A stretch of 64,000 nucleotides of DNA from an uncultured Alphaproteobacteria bacterium. Its GTDB lineage: Bacteria > Pseudomonadota > Alphaproteobacteria > Rhodobacterales > Rhodobacteraceae. The stretch covers positions 1 through 64,000 of the forward strand of contig CACKFK010000002.1 in the NCBI GenBank assembly GCA_902599445.1, written 5' to 3'. The translations under genes were made by a program, and so were the position numbers. Under the pieces are notes generated by a model. The model saw nothing but the letters and a program-made list of their open reading frames with translations, was not told the DNA's origin and made no database searches. Position 1 is the first letter of the stretch; each line of letters opens with the position of its first letter. Shown here one piece after another: positions 42,335 to 52,986 of the stretch.

Positions 42335-43618
42335 TTAATAAATTGGAAATCTCTTACAAAGTTCTATCACTTGTTCTTTTATTTGAAGTTCACATTCCAC
42401 ATTTTGATTTGGGCCATTTCTTTGGAGAGAATCTAGAGCATCTGCGATCCAGTCACCAATTCTTTTAAATTCTTCAATTCCAAATCCTCTGGTAGTTCCC
42501 GCTGGTGTGCCAAGTCTTATACCTGATGTTACCATTGGTTTTTCTTTATCAAATGGGATGCTATTCTTATTGCAAGTTATATTTGCATTGCCAAGACATC
42601 TCTCCGCTTCATTTCCCTTAATATTTTTGGATCCAACATCCACGAGAATGACATGAGTATCGGTCCCCCCGGTGACTATCCTGAATCCTCTTTCTTCCAG
42701 CCGTTTTGCCAACGCTCGAGCATTTTCAATTACATTAGTTTGATAAGCTATAAACTCGGGCCTTAATGCTTCTCCAAAGGCGACAGCTTTTGCTGCGATG
42801 ACATGCATTAGAGGGCCACCCTGTAGCCCAGGAAAAACGGCAGAGTTAAATTTTTTCGCGTGATCTTCATCGTTTGTGAGTATTATACCACCTCTAGGTC
42901 CACGGAGGGTTTTATGTGTAGTACTAGTAGCAACATCAGCAAATTCTAAAGGATTAGGGTGCTTTCCAGCCGCTACAAGACCAGAAAAATGAGCCATGTC
43001 AACCATGAAAAAGGAACCAATTTCCTCTGCAATATTTTTGAATTTTTCAAAATCAATTTGTCTAGGTACAGCGGAACCACCTGCTATGATCAATCTTGGT
43101 TGATGGTTCTTTGCAAGATCTCTTATTTCCTCATAATCAATTTGCTCAGTGTCTTTCCTTACTCCATAGTGCACAGCATTAAACCATTTGCCCGAAAGGT
43201 TAGGTTTTGCTCCATGTGTGAGATGTCCACCTGAGGCTAGGTCCATTGCTAGGAATGTGTCTCCGGGTTTCATTAAAGACATGAACACAGCTTGATTAGC
43301 TTGACTTCCCGAATTCGGTTGGACATTTGCAAAGTTACAATTAAACAATTTTTTTACCCTCTCGATTGCGAGATTTTCAGCAACATCTACAAATTCACAT
43401 CCCCCATAATATCTTCTACCGGGGTAACCTTCGGCATACTTGTTTGTCATTACGGATCCTTGTGCCTGCATAACCGCCAAAGAAGTGATATTTTCTGATG
43501 CTATGAGTTCAATTTCCTGCTCTTGCCTCGTATTTTCGTTTTGTATTGACAAAAATAGCTCAGGGTCAGATGCGCTAAGGCTCTCTGTGAAAAGCTCCTT
43601 TTTTCTCTGTGTCAACAT
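42335..43618 (-). CDS. glyA: Serine hydroxymethyltransferase
   Basis: A 427-residue enzyme. The PLP lysine is K236 in '[14 protein letters not shown]', with '[14 protein letters not shown]' (Asp/His around PLP) and '[13 protein letters not shown]' for substrate binding. It interconverts serine and glycine and charges tetrahydrofolate with one-carbon units. AAAGGATATCCC precedes the ATG. It stands divergent from nadK. Confidence 0.97.
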   Translation of the reverse strand: MLTQRKKELFTESLSASDPELFLSIQNENTRQEQEIELIASENITSLAVMQAQGSVMTNKYAEGYPGRRYYGGCEFVDVAENLAIERVKKLFNCNFANVQPNSGSQANQAVFMSLMKPGDTFLAMDLASGGHLTHGAKPNLSGKWFNAVHYGVRKDTEQIDYEEIRDLAKNHQPRLIIAGGSAVPRQIDFEKFKNIAEEIGSFFMVDMAHFSGLVAAGKHPNPLEFADVATSTTHKTLRGPRGGIILTNDEDHAKKFNSAVFPGLQGGPLMHVIAAKAVAFGEALRPEFIAYQTNVIENARALAKRLEERGFRIVTGGTDTHVILVDVGSKNIKGNEAERCLGNANITCNKNSIPFDKEKPMVTSGIRLGTPAGTTRGFGIEEFKRIGDWIADALDSLQRNGPNQNVECELQIKEQVIELCKRFPIY

Positions 43619-43768
43619 GGGATATCCTTTTCAAGCTGAGTGGGTATATAATGGTATAAATATGGTATTAAATTGGAATAAACAATAGTCTTTTAGGTGT
43701 TTTTGGATCAAAAAAATCATACTGAAAGTAAAGTCTATAGACTGCAAGCAACTAAACATTTTATTTTC

Positions 43769-43790
43769 AAGATATTTGACCAAATATCTT
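43769..43790. promoter_or_regulatory. Inverted repeat between divergent glyA and nadK
   Basis: AAGATATTTG (43769-43778) and CAAATATCTT (43781-43790) are exact mirror arms with a 2-nt centre, 151 bp upstream of glyA and 107 bp upstream of nadK. It looks like a binding site for a dimeric regulator; no regulator is encoded nearby. Confidence 0.45.
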
Positions 43791-43896
43791 TGGTGGGACA
43801 AATCATAGTTACAGCATATGTGGTATTTTCTTTTTTCCCTTTTATTTCTCATATATAAGATAAGCTTTAAGTCGTTATATTACTAAGGAATTGATT

Positions 43897-44661
43897 ATGA
43901 AATTTCAAAAACCATCCTTCATTGCAGATGCTGGCTTTGAGGCTCAGCAAGCGATGGATGAGCTTCAGGAGCGATATCGTGGATTCGATCTATCTCAGGC
44001 CGACGTAATAGTTGCTCTTGGGGGTGATGGTTTTATGCTTGATGTCCTTAATGAGTTTCATAGTGTCGGTTTGCCGTTATATGGTATTAATCAAGGAACG
44101 GTAGGTTTTCTCATGAACCAGGTTACAGAAGGAAATCTAATAGAAAAATTGAATTTGGCTGAGGAATCGGTAATTCATCCTCTAAAAATGTCAGCTACAA
44201 AGTTAGACGGTAGCATAGAAGAAGCCCTAGCCATAAATGAGGTTTCACTTCTCCGTGGTGGTTCACAGGCCGCAAAACTTAAGATTGCAGTGGATGATTT
44301 AGTCAGATTGGAAGAATTAATATGTGATGGAGCCTTGGTCTCTACCCCTGCAGGGTCAACAGCTTATAATTATTCTGCTCATGGGCCTATTGTGCCAATA
44401 GGTTCCAATATCCTGGCACTTACTGCCATGGCTGCTTTCAGACCTAGACGTTGGAGAGGGGCATTAATTCCAGCATCGGCCAAGATAGAATTGTATGTTG
44501 TGGAACCCCAAAAGAGGCCGGTGTCCGCTTTTGCTGATAGTAAGGAGGTAAAAAATGTCACAAGTGTTAAAATTGTAAGTGAAAACAGAATTTCTTACCG
44601 CCTTTTATTTGATCCTGGCCATGGCCTTGAAGAACGCATTCTGCGGGAACAATTTGTCTGA
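43897..44661 (+). CDS. nadK: NAD kinase
   Basis: 254 residues from ATG 43897, with AAGGA 7 nt upstream; an in-frame TTG at 43891 is too close to that site. The 'GGDGFMLD' motif (42-49), 'INQGTVGFLMN' and 'DGALVSTPAGSTAYNYSAHG' are diagnostic. It phosphorylates NAD to NADP. The length matches the short alphaproteobacterial form. Confidence 0.95.
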   Translation: MKFQKPSFIADAGFEAQQAMDELQERYRGFDLSQADVIVALGGDGFMLDVLNEFHSVGLPLYGINQGTVGFLMNQVTEGNLIEKLNLAEESVIHPLKMSATKLDGSIEEALAINEVSLLRGGSQAAKLKIAVDDLVRLEELICDGALVSTPAGSTAYNYSAHGPIVPIGSNILALTAMAAFRPRRWRGALIPASAKIELYVVEPQKRPVSAFADSKEVKNVTSVKIVSENRISYRLLFDPGHGLEERILREQFV

Positions 44662-44698
44662 AGATTGGATTGTTTACTTAGCATAAAGGGAAAAATTG

Positions 44699-45751
44699 AT
44701 GCAAGCCAAACTGAATAATGCTTTATTGATCTGTCTGACATTATTAATGACTATTGGGGGTTTTTATTATCTAAGCGATTTGCTTCAACCGTTTATATTC
44801 GGAGCAGTGATGGCCTATTTCCTCGATCCTTTGACAGACAAATTAGTAAAATATAAAGTTCCAAGAGCGTTGGCAGCTTCGATCCTAATAACTTGTTCTT
44901 TAGCTATAGTTTTTATCTTGGTATTATTCATATTTCCTATTTTTATGAAGCAGCTTTGGCATTTATTACAAATAATGCCCCAATTGTATGAGTGGTCGTT
45001 GACATTGGGTAAAAGCTGGTGGGAAGGTTTTTTTGGTGAGAAACTTGAATTGACTGATGCTATGCAATCCATTCGGAATGGGGTGCAGGAGAACTTAGGT
45101 AAAGTTCTTGGAGGTTTTTTTATTTCTTCGGTAGCATTAGTAAAGTTTTTCACTAATACGCTTATTACCATTCTACTGGCTTTTTATCTCCTCTTGGATT
45201 GGGACAGGCTAGTAGGGTTTGTCGTAAAATTGGTGCCAATAAGGTATCAGAAAAATTGGAATTCACTGTTTGGCGATATTGATAAAGTATTGGCTAATTT
45301 TTTCAGAGGGCAGATAATTGTTTGCTCAATTCTTGCTTTTTATTATGGGATATCACTTATGCTTGTTGGTCTTGATACGGGATTGGTACTTGGTTTATTT
45401 GCTGGCCTAATTTCATTCATACCATTTGTTGGTGCCATTCTTGGTGGTGGATTAGCTATTCTTATTAGCTTGGTGCAGTTTTGGGAAAGTCCAACAATAA
45501 TTTTGTTGGTTCTTTCAATATTTATTATAGGTCAGCTTTTGGAGGGTAATTTTTTAACACCAAAATTAGTAGGAAAATCGGTTGGTATCCATCCAGTGTG
45601 GTTAATATTTGCTCTTGCGCTATTTGGGAGTTTGGGTGGATTCAGTGGCTTGCTCTTTGCAGTGCCAGTGACGGCAATTTTGGGGGTGTTAGTACGCTAT
45701 TATCTGACCAAATATTTTTCTAGTGAGTTTTATAGTTCAAAAGGGCCTTAG
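44699..45751 (+). CDS. AI-2E family (PerM-like) membrane permease
   Basis: About 350 residues from ATG 44699 (AAAGGG 8 nt upstream; a TTG 3 nt earlier is possible). About seven or eight membrane helices are visible: a pair near the N-terminus, a soluble stretch with 'KSWWEGFFGEKLELTDAMQ', then 'FFRGQIIVCSILAFYYGISL' and 'FLTPKLVGKSVGIHPVWLI', the family signature. Members transport varied solutes (AI-2, H+/Na+). This gene regularly precedes hdaA in Alphaproteobacteria; the substrate is unknown. Confidence 0.85.
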   Translation: MQAKLNNALLICLTLLMTIGGFYYLSDLLQPFIFGAVMAYFLDPLTDKLVKYKVPRALAASILITCSLAIVFILVLFIFPIFMKQLWHLLQIMPQLYEWSLTLGKSWWEGFFGEKLELTDAMQSIRNGVQENLGKVLGGFFISSVALVKFFTNTLITILLAFYLLLDWDRLVGFVVKLVPIRYQKNWNSLFGDIDKVLANFFRGQIIVCSILAFYYGISLMLVGLDTGLVLGLFAGLISFIPFVGAILGGGLAILISLVQFWESPTIILLVLSIFIIGQLLEGNFLTPKLVGKSVGIHPVWLIFALALFGSLGGFSGLLFAVPVTAILGVLVRYYLTKYFSSEFYSSKGP

Positions 45752-45754
45752 ATC

Positions 45755-46462
45755 TTGGAAAATCAATTGATTCTTAATCTTGATATTCGTTTTTCTCTTA
45801 CTCGAGAAGAATATTATGTATCGACTGCAAATAGTTTTGCGATACGGACACTAGATGATTGGACCTCACGTTCACAGACGGGTCTTATAATTGTTGGTCC
45901 TCGCGCTAGTGGAAAGACTCACCTAGCTTCAGTTTGGGTCAATGAAACAGGGGGGCAATTATTTCAGGTGAAAGAACTAGTTTCTTTAGACGTAGAAATT
46001 CTATTAAGAGAAAAGTTCGTCGTTATTGAAAATCTAAACAGAATCATTCAACTTTCAAGAAACGAAAGAAGTGAGATCGAGGAAAAAATATTGCATGTTT
46101 ATAATTCCTTAACTTCTAGTGGTGGAAGGCTTCTGATAACAGCTACAACTTTTCCTAATAAGTGGAACATAGAACTAAAGGATCTATTGTCCAGATTGAT
46201 GTCCTGTCAAATTGCTGAACTGAACTTACCTGATGATAACTTGTTGGCTGCCATCATGACTAAACAATTTGTTGACAGGCAAATAGTTGTTTCACCACAA
46301 GTAATAGACCATGCTATGGTAAGGATGGAGAGATCTTTTTCATTTGCAAAGAAATTAGTAGAAAAATTGGATTCTGAAGCGCTTAGGATTAAGAAGCCAA
46401 TCAGTAAGAACTTAGTTAACGATGTGATAAGTAGTTTAGGTTCGAGAAGATCTAAAAGTTAA
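45755..46462 (+). CDS. hdaA: DnaA-related regulatory ATPase HdaA
   Basis: A 235-residue AAA+ protein starting at TTG 45755, 3 nt after the permease stop. The N-terminal 'NQLILNL' is a sliding-clamp-binding motif; Walker A is 'GPRASGKTH' (48-56), and the DnaA-like arginine-finger region is 'LKDLLSRLMSCQIAEL'. HdaA with the DNA polymerase clamp promotes ATP hydrolysis by DnaA after initiation. Its place between the AI-2E permease and ppk genes is the expected one. Confidence 0.9.
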   Translation: MENQLILNLDIRFSLTREEYYVSTANSFAIRTLDDWTSRSQTGLIIVGPRASGKTHLASVWVNETGGQLFQVKELVSLDVEILLREKFVVIENLNRIIQLSRNERSEIEEKILHVYNSLTSSGGRLLITATTFPNKWNIELKDLLSRLMSCQIAELNLPDDNLLAAIMTKQFVDRQIVVSPQVIDHAMVRMERSFSFAKKLVEKLDSEALRIKKPISKNLVNDVISSLGSRRSKS

Positions 46463-46477
46463 TTCTGGAGACGAATT

Positions 46478-48676
46478 GTGTTGAGAAAAAAAAATGAGAT
46501 TAATGCCGATTTCCTACATAGCCTCGATTATAAGTCAAGGTTACTTGTTGGTATAGATAATACCTCAGTTGAAAGGTTTTTTAATCGTGAGCTATCTTGG
46601 ATAGCATTCAATGATAGAGTTTTGGAGGAGGCGAGTAATGCAAAAGTCCCTCTTTTGGAGCGAGTAAGATTTTTGGCAATATCTGCTGAAAACTTGGATG
46701 AATTCTACACAGTACGAGTTGCAGGCTTAAAAGAAATGGTAAGAGGAAACATGGCCCGACTAAGTATTGATGGTTTGTCTCCAGCCGAGCAGATTGGAAA
46801 AATCGAAAAGTTGACCAGAGCTTTAATGCAAAGGCAGCAGGAAATATGGAAAGACCTAGCCTCCAAACTGAAGAATGCAGGCATAAAAATTCTTTCACAA
46901 GATAATCTCAAAGTAAAAGAGATAAATTCTTTAAAAAAATATTTTACAGAACAAGTTTTCCCCTTGATAACGCCGCTTGCTATTGATCCAGCACATCCAT
47001 TCCCTTTCATAGCCTCTGGAGGATTTACCCTAGCAGTTAGGTTAAAAAGAATATCTGATAATACTTTCTCTGAAATCTTAATACCGATCCCTTCCCAGAT
47101 ACCGAGGTTTCATCGTCTGCCAATGGGAAAAAATCGTGAAATACGTTTCTTTCCCTTAGAGGCAATCTTAGACAAATTTCTACCACTATTATTCCCAGGA
47201 TATAGAGTGATAGGTAAATGCGCTTTTCGAATTCTTAGAAACAGTGATTTGGAGCTGGAAGAAGAGGCAGAAGATTTAGTGCGAGAATTTGAGACGGCGC
47301 TTAAGAAAAGACGACGTGGTGATGTAGTGCGATTAACAATTTCAAAGAATGCCCCCAAAGAACTATTTGACATGATAACTAGTTCTCTTTCAGTTTTACC
47401 AGAAGAAATAATTCAGGTTGACGGTGTTATAGGCATGTCAGACCTGGCAGAGCTCGTCATTTCTGGTAAACCCGAGTTACTTTGGAAACCTTTTAAGCCT
47501 AGAAATCCTGAGAGAGTAGAGGAAAACCAGGGTAATATTTTCTCTACGATCCAAAGAAAAGATATGCTGTTACATCATCCATATGAATCCTTTGATGTAG
47601 TTGTAAGGTTTCTGCAGCAAGCAGCTAATGACCCTAACGTTGTGGCTATTAGGCAGACTTTATATAGGACAAGTAGGAATAGCCCAATTGTTAAAGCTCT
47701 ATGCGAAGCTGCAGAGGCAGGCAAGTCAGTCACAGCATTAGTGGAACTAAAAGCTAGATTTGATGAAGCGAAAAACATTTATCAGTCTCGTGCTTTAGAA
47801 AGAGCAGGGGCCCATGTGGTTTATGGGTTTTTAGATTTGAAGACACATGCAAAGATTTCCGTAGTTGTGAGAAAGGAGGGCAGGAAACTTGTTTCTTATA
47901 CACATTTTGGTACCGGAAACTACCATCCAATCACAGCAAATTTTTATACAGATCTTAGTTTTTTTACGCGTGAACCTAGCCTAGCGAGGGATGCAACCAA
48001 GGTTTTTAATTATATTTCAGGATACATTCAACCAACAAATTTTGAGAATATTAGCTTGGCTCCAGTAGATTTAAAGAAGACTATACTAGAGAATTTAAGA
48101 AATGAAATGAAGTGCGCATCACAGGGTTTAGAAGCTAAGGCTTGGATTAAACTAAACTCCTTGATTGAGCGTGAAGTTATCGATGCTATGTACGAGGCCA
48201 GTAATGTCGGTGTGAAGATTGATTTAATAGTAAGGGGAATTTGTGGTTTGAGACCAGGACTCAAAGGTCTGTCAGAAAATATAAGGGTCAAATCCATAGT
48301 GGGAAGGTTTTTGGAACATTCAAGGATAGTTTGCTTTGGTAATGGTGCCGGGCTACCTTCTCTGGATGCTAACGTCTATATTTCTTCGGCTGATTGGATG
48401 GATAGAAACTTGAATCGCAGAGTTGAGGTTTTGGTCAAGATAGAAAATAAGACGGTTAAAGCACAGATAGTCAATCAAATAATGGCAGCCAATCTAAGAG
48501 ATCAAGCTCAATCTTGGGTTTTACAATCTGACGGCGCTTATTTAAGAGACAACAATAATGGTGATAAGAAATTCAGCTGTCATGATTTTTTTATGAAAAA
48601 CCCTTCCCTTTCTGGCAGGGGACGAGCGATAAAAAAGTATCCTCCTGAGTTGTTGATAGAACGTAAGATCCATTAG
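46478..48676 (+). CDS. ppk: Polyphosphate kinase 1
   Basis: A 732-residue enzyme starting at GTG 46478 with CTGGAG 7 nt upstream. 'FFNRELSWIAFNDRV' (about 34-48) opens the N domain; the catalytic His, near residue 483, is in 'FGTGNYHPITANFYTDL', and the second His/Arg region is 'GRFLEHSRIVCFGNG'. It makes polyphosphate from ATP reversibly. It is followed 52 nt later by ppx, the degrading enzyme. Confidence 0.96.
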   Translation: MLRKKNEINADFLHSLDYKSRLLVGIDNTSVERFFNRELSWIAFNDRVLEEASNAKVPLLERVRFLAISAENLDEFYTVRVAGLKEMVRGNMARLSIDGLSPAEQIGKIEKLTRALMQRQQEIWKDLASKLKNAGIKILSQDNLKVKEINSLKKYFTEQVFPLITPLAIDPAHPFPFIASGGFTLAVRLKRISDNTFSEILIPIPSQIPRFHRLPMGKNREIRFFPLEAILDKFLPLLFPGYRVIGKCAFRILRNSDLELEEEAEDLVREFETALKKRRRGDVVRLTISKNAPKELFDMITSSLSVLPEEIIQVDGVIGMSDLAELVISGKPELLWKPFKPRNPERVEENQGNIFSTIQRKDMLLHHPYESFDVVVRFLQQAANDPNVVAIRQTLYRTSRNSPIVKALCEAAEAGKSVTALVELKARFDEAKNIYQSRALERAGAHVVYGFLDLKTHAKISVVVRKEGRKLVSYTHFGTGNYHPITANFYTDLSFFTREPSLARDATKVFNYISGYIQPTNFENISLAPVDLKKTILENLRNEMKCASQGLEAKAWIKLNSLIEREVIDAMYEASNVGVKIDLIVRGICGLRPGLKGLSENIRVKSIVGRFLEHSRIVCFGNGAGLPSLDANVYISSADWMDRNLNRRVEVLVKIENKTVKAQIVNQIMAANLRDQAQSWVLQSDGAYLRDNNNGDKKFSCHDFFMKNPSLSGRGRAIKKYPPELLIERKIH

Positions 48677-48728
48677 CTAGCTAATTTTTGATAAGTTACG
48701 TAATTATAAGGCTTCCACAAAAGTCACC

Positions 48729-50225
48729 ATGCCAAGCCCCGAGCAAAGAAAAATAAGTACAAGTGTCCTATACAGGACAGGTATAATTGATATTGGATCT
48801 AATACCGTACGGCTAGTAGTTTTTGAAGGACCATCCCGATCGCCTAGATATTTTTATAACGAAAAAGTAAATTGTGGCTTAGGCGTAGGTTTACTTAATA
48901 CTAAGCGTCTAAACCCGAAAGGTATTAGAAAAACTATAAATGCTTTAAGGCGCTTTAAATCTATAATAGCTGAGATGAATTTAAAGCAATTTTATTGCAT
49001 AGCAACCGCCGCTGTTAGAGAGTCGGTAGATGGATCACAATTTGTGAACCAGCTTGAGGAACAGTTCAGAATAAAAATCTGGGTAGTTTCTGGCGAGGAG
49101 GAAGGTAATTTAGCTGCTTCAGGGGTTTTAATGGGCTGGCCTGAAGCTTCCGGCATTGTTTGCGATATTGGAGGTGCATCTTTAGAACTTGCATATCTAA
49201 ATAATGGTATGATTCAAGAATCGCAGTCCTTCGGGTTGGGACCACTGACACTGAATGATTATCAGCAAGTTGGGAAGGTCCAAGCTAATATAATCTATGA
49301 AAACCTTTCTCTAATGAAAGAAGGTTTTCCTAATATTATTGAGGATTTATTTTTAGTGGGAGGTTGTTGGAGGGCTCTAGCGCGGATACATATGAACATC
49401 AACGATTATCCTTTAAAGGTTTTGCAGGGGTATAAAATCTCTGCAGATTCATTGAATGAAACAATGGATTTTATTTCTTCTTCGAAGATTTCAATTTTGG
49501 CCAAGACTACCTCATCGTCTATGGATAGGCTTGAACTCTTACCCAATGCAATCAAAGTATTACAAGCTTTAATAAATAGGTTTAAGCCAAAAAGTATAAT
49601 TTTTTCTGGTTATGGAATACGTGAAGGTTTTTTTTACAAACAGTTTAGTTCTGAAATAAGGGAAATGCAGCCTTTATTGGAAGCTTGTAAGTACCTAGAG
49701 AACACTAGGGCTCGTTTCCCTGGATTTGGGGAAGCTCTCTATGATTGGTTGCGGCCTATCCTTCCTGATATCAATGAGATTAACGGGAGGTTATATCTCG
49801 CAGCATGTTACCTCCATGACACTATTTGGCAAGCACACCCTGATTATCGTTCTGAAGTATGTTTTGAAACTGTTACTGGTGCTAATCTTGGTGGAATAGA
49901 TCATGAAGGTCGTGTATTTCTCGCACTTTCTCTAATGTCCAGATATAAAAGAACCAATTTGACTAAGGTTAACAAAGACATGCTAGATCTTCTAGACCAG
50001 AACACTATAAGTAAAGCAATGATCTTGGGGGCTTCAATGAGATTAGGGTCGATGCTGTCGGTAACAGTGGCGTCGAATTTAAAAAAAACCAAAATATTTT
50101 TGGAAGGAAAAAATATTTGTTTGAGCTTAAGGGAAAAGGATAATTTATTGGGTGAAATTGTTGAAAAACGCTTAAGTTATTTGGCTCAATTAATGGATTT
50201 AAATCCAAAAATCATTGTTGAATGA
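48729..50225 (+). CDS. ppx: Exopolyphosphatase (Ppx/GppA family)
   Basis: A 498-residue protein. The actin-like domains show 'GIIDIGSNTVRLVVFEG' and 'GIVCDIGGASLELAYL', which bind phosphate. The C-terminal third has an HD-type region ('YLAACYLHDTIWQAHPDY'). It removes terminal phosphates from polyphosphate; a guanosine-pentaphosphatase activity is also possible in this family. It lies downstream of ppk in the same direction. Confidence 0.92.
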   Translation: MPSPEQRKISTSVLYRTGIIDIGSNTVRLVVFEGPSRSPRYFYNEKVNCGLGVGLLNTKRLNPKGIRKTINALRRFKSIIAEMNLKQFYCIATAAVRESVDGSQFVNQLEEQFRIKIWVVSGEEEGNLAASGVLMGWPEASGIVCDIGGASLELAYLNNGMIQESQSFGLGPLTLNDYQQVGKVQANIIYENLSLMKEGFPNIIEDLFLVGGCWRALARIHMNINDYPLKVLQGYKISADSLNETMDFISSSKISILAKTTSSSMDRLELLPNAIKVLQALINRFKPKSIIFSGYGIREGFFYKQFSSEIREMQPLLEACKYLENTRARFPGFGEALYDWLRPILPDINEINGRLYLAACYLHDTIWQAHPDYRSEVCFETVTGANLGGIDHEGRVFLALSLMSRYKRTNLTKVNKDMLDLLDQNTISKAMILGASMRLGSMLSVTVASNLKKTKIFLEGKNICLSLREKDNLLGEIVEKRLSYLAQLMDLNPKIIVE

Positions 50226-50319
50226 TATGTTTTCCTACACTATACGGTAATGGTCGTCTTCTTGTTCCGGTAGCAATCAATTATTCGTTTTCAAATTTCC
50301 ATAATACCTAGGATGAAAA

Positions 50320-51654
50320 ATGTATTTGACCAAGTATTTTTTACCAATCTTAAAAGAAAATCCATCCGAAGCGCAGATTATAAGCCATCGTTTGATGTTG
50401 AGATCAGGAATGATAAAGCAATCCTCGGCTGGTATTTATTCTTGGTTACCTTTGGGTTTAAAGGTTTTAAAAAAAATAGAACAAATTGTGGTTGAAGAAC
50501 AAATCGCTGCAGGTCACATACCAATTTTGATGCCAACCATACAACCTTCGGAGTTATGGAAAGAAAGCGGAAGATTAGATGATTATGGGAAAGAAATGCT
50601 TAGAGTTGAGGATAGACATGGGCGGCTAATGCTTTATGGACCAACCAATGAGGAATTGGTAACTGATATTTTTCGAACACATATATCTAGTTATAAAGAT
50701 TTACCGAAAACCTTATTTCACATTCAGTGGAAATTTCGGGACGAAGTAAGACCTAGGTTTGGAGTAATGAGGGGTAGAGAATTCTTCATGAAAGATGGGT
50801 ATAGCTTTGATATGGATAAAGACTCTGCAATTCATGCCTATAATAGACACATGATCACCTATTTACGTACTTATGAACGACTGGGTTTGAAAGCTCTTCC
50901 TATGAAAGCTGATACTGGTCCAATAGGCGGTGATTATAGTCATGAATTTCTGGTTCTTGCTGAAACTGGGGAGAGTCAAGTTTTTTATGACAAGAGCGTC
51001 ACTGATTTATCGTTAGGGAATAGACATATAGATTATTCAGATCAGCAAGATGTTGCTGATATTGTTAAGAAGTTTACTCAACCTTATGCCAGAACTGATG
51101 AAACTCATGACGAGAATCTTTTTAACAAAATTCCAATCGAAAGAAGGCTGTCCGCTAGAGGTATTGAGGTGGGCCAAATTTTTTATTTTGGGACTAAGTA
51201 TTCTAACTCTATGGGTGCTGATATAGTGATGCCAAATGGAGATCGAACCCCTGTAGAGATGGGTAGTCATGGAATAGGTGTCTCTAGGTTGGTAGGTGCC
51301 TTGATAGAGGCTAACCATGATGAATTAGGCATCATTTGGCCAGCTTCCGTGACACCATTTGATGCTGTAATTATAAATTTAAAGCAAGGTGATGAACAGG
51401 TGGAGCGAGCCTGCTCCCAATTATATGAAGATCTAATTTTATCTGGTTTCGATATTCTGTATGATGATAGGCATGAGAGGGTTGGTGTGAAGTTTGCAAC
51501 GATGGATCTTATAGGGATCCCGTGGCAGATTATTGTTGGTCCTAGGGATTTGGCGGAAGGTTTCCTAGAGTTAAAGTTTAGGGCAGATGGCATTAGAAGA
51601 AGAATACCGTTGGGTGAGGGATCTGACCACTTAGTGAAAGCGTTGAGAGCCTAA
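50320..51654 (+). CDS. proS: Prolyl-tRNA synthetase, short alphaproteobacterial form
   Basis: A 444-residue class II synthetase from ATG 50320. '[20 protein letters not shown]' and motif 2 '[21 protein letters not shown]' are clear. The middle editing (INS) domain of standard bacterial ProRS is absent, as usual for the alphaproteobacterial type, and a full C-terminal anticodon domain follows ('[11 protein letters not shown]'). Editing would have to come from a free-standing protein elsewhere. Confidence 0.95.
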   Translation: MYLTKYFLPILKENPSEAQIISHRLMLRSGMIKQSSAGIYSWLPLGLKVLKKIEQIVVEEQIAAGHIPILMPTIQPSELWKESGRLDDYGKEMLRVEDRHGRLMLYGPTNEELVTDIFRTHISSYKDLPKTLFHIQWKFRDEVRPRFGVMRGREFFMKDGYSFDMDKDSAIHAYNRHMITYLRTYERLGLKALPMKADTGPIGGDYSHEFLVLAETGESQVFYDKSVTDLSLGNRHIDYSDQQDVADIVKKFTQPYARTDETHDENLFNKIPIERRLSARGIEVGQIFYFGTKYSNSMGADIVMPNGDRTPVEMGSHGIGVSRLVGALIEANHDELGIIWPASVTPFDAVIINLKQGDEQVERACSQLYEDLILSGFDILYDDRHERVGVKFATMDLIGIPWQIIVGPRDLAEGFLELKFRADGIRRRIPLGEGSDHLVKALRA

Positions 51655-51675
51655 GTAATATTAAAGGGAATTAAT

Positions 51676-52986
51676 TTGGCAAGTCATAGCAAAAGTACGA
51701 CATTTTTCAAATGGTTTATTCCTTTTTCTAGACTAGAGATTTTAATCGCATGGAGGTACTTGCGCGCTAAGCGAAGAGAAGGTGGTGTTTCTACCATAGC
51801 TTGGTATTCCTTTCTAGGAGTGATGTTGGGTGTAGCTACTTTGATCGTTGTACAAGCCGTTATGGTTGGGTTTAAGGAAGAGTTTACAGATCGTATTGTC
51901 GGGGTAAATCCTCACATTATTGTACAAATCAATAAGTTTCAGAAAGGTTCAAATGCATCTCTTATCACTGGAGAAGCTAATTTTATTAAGACAAAATTAC
52001 TAGCCAAAAGAAGAGTCAAACATGCGTACCCTGTAATTACAGGTCAAGTGATGGCAGCCAAAGACGGAAAGTATTCTGGTTTACAAGTGATAGGAATTAA
52101 AAGACAGGATCTATTTAAGATTGAGCTCCTATCAAACCCAGAAAGTAAGAGTGGAAACATAGATGACTTTGGGAATGGAATTGCCATTGGTCGTGGTGTA
52201 GCTAAGGAACTCAACCTTTCAATAGGAGACAGTTTGAGGTTGGTTTCACCGGATGGGATTAGTACACTTTTTGGTATCAGTCCTCGTGTTTCAGATTTTA
52301 ATATCAGCTATATTTTTAGTGTTGGAAGGTACGACATTGATAAGTTCAGGCTTTATATGCCTCTAAAAGATGCTCAAAAGTTTTTTAACAAGCAAAGTCA
52401 AGTGGATAATATAAATGTACTGGTCAATGAGCCATATTCAGTTAAGCAGGTTCAATCAATGATTCAGACAGATCTTGGACCTGGGTATACTATTTGGACT
52501 TGGAAAGACCTATCAGGGGCTTTTTTGGCTGCGTTAGATGTCGAGAGAAGGGTCATGTTTATAATCTTATCTTTAGTAGTATTAATAGCAGCATTAAATA
52601 TAGTTTCTGGTTTAGTAATGCTTGTGAAAAATAAGGCAAAAGATATAGGGATCTTACGAACCATGGGACTGAATAAAAATTCAATTACGAAAATCTTTAT
52701 TCTTTGTGGCTCTCTAATTGGGATTCTGGGGACAATTTTTGGTGTCATACTCGGAGTTCTATTTTCTTATCACTTACCGGATATACAATTTTTTATTGAG
52801 GAAATTTTTGGCAAGGAAGTTTGGAACCCTGAATTGCGATATCTTACTGAGGTTCCAGTGCGAGTCAGATTTTCTGACATTTGTTATGTGAGCATAGTTG
52901 CTCTTACCTTGTCTATTATTGTCACAATAATTCCAGCAAGAAATGCTGCAAGGTTGGATCCAGTGGAAGCACTAAGGCATGAATAA
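51676..52986 (+). CDS. lolC: Lipoprotein-releasing ABC transporter permease LolC/LolE
   Basis: A 436-residue inner-membrane protein starting at TTG 51676 with AAAGGG upstream. 'EILIAWRYLRAKRREGGVS' is the family N-terminus; four membrane helices are visible, one near 40-62 and three in the last ~130 residues, with a large periplasmic domain between. It frees lipoproteins from the inner membrane for LolA. A single permease gene with lolD suggests a homodimeric LolF-type arrangement. It overlaps lolD by 8 nt. Confidence 0.93.
   Translation: MASHSKSTTFFKWFIPFSRLEILIAWRYLRAKRREGGVSTIAWYSFLGVMLGVATLIVVQAVMVGFKEEFTDRIVGVNPHIIVQINKFQKGSNASLITGEANFIKTKLLAKRRVKHAYPVITGQVMAAKDGKYSGLQVIGIKRQDLFKIELLSNPESKSGNIDDFGNGIAIGRGVAKELNLSIGDSLRLVSPDGISTLFGISPRVSDFNISYIFSVGRYDIDKFRLYMPLKDAQKFFNKQSQVDNINVLVNEPYSVKQVQSMIQTDLGPGYTIWTWKDLSGAFLAALDVERRVMFIILSLVVLIAALNIVSGLVMLVKNKAKDIGILRTMGLNKNSITKIFILCGSLIGILGTIFGVILGVLFSYHLPDIQFFIEEIFGKEVWNPELRYLTEVPVRVRFSDICYVSIVALTLSIIVTIIPARNAARLDPVEALRHE

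Noticed and set aside
48676-48692. TTAGCTAGCTAA followed by T-run after ppk as a terminator
   Set aside because: The palindrome has no loop and ppx follows closely in the same direction, so a terminator is not supported.
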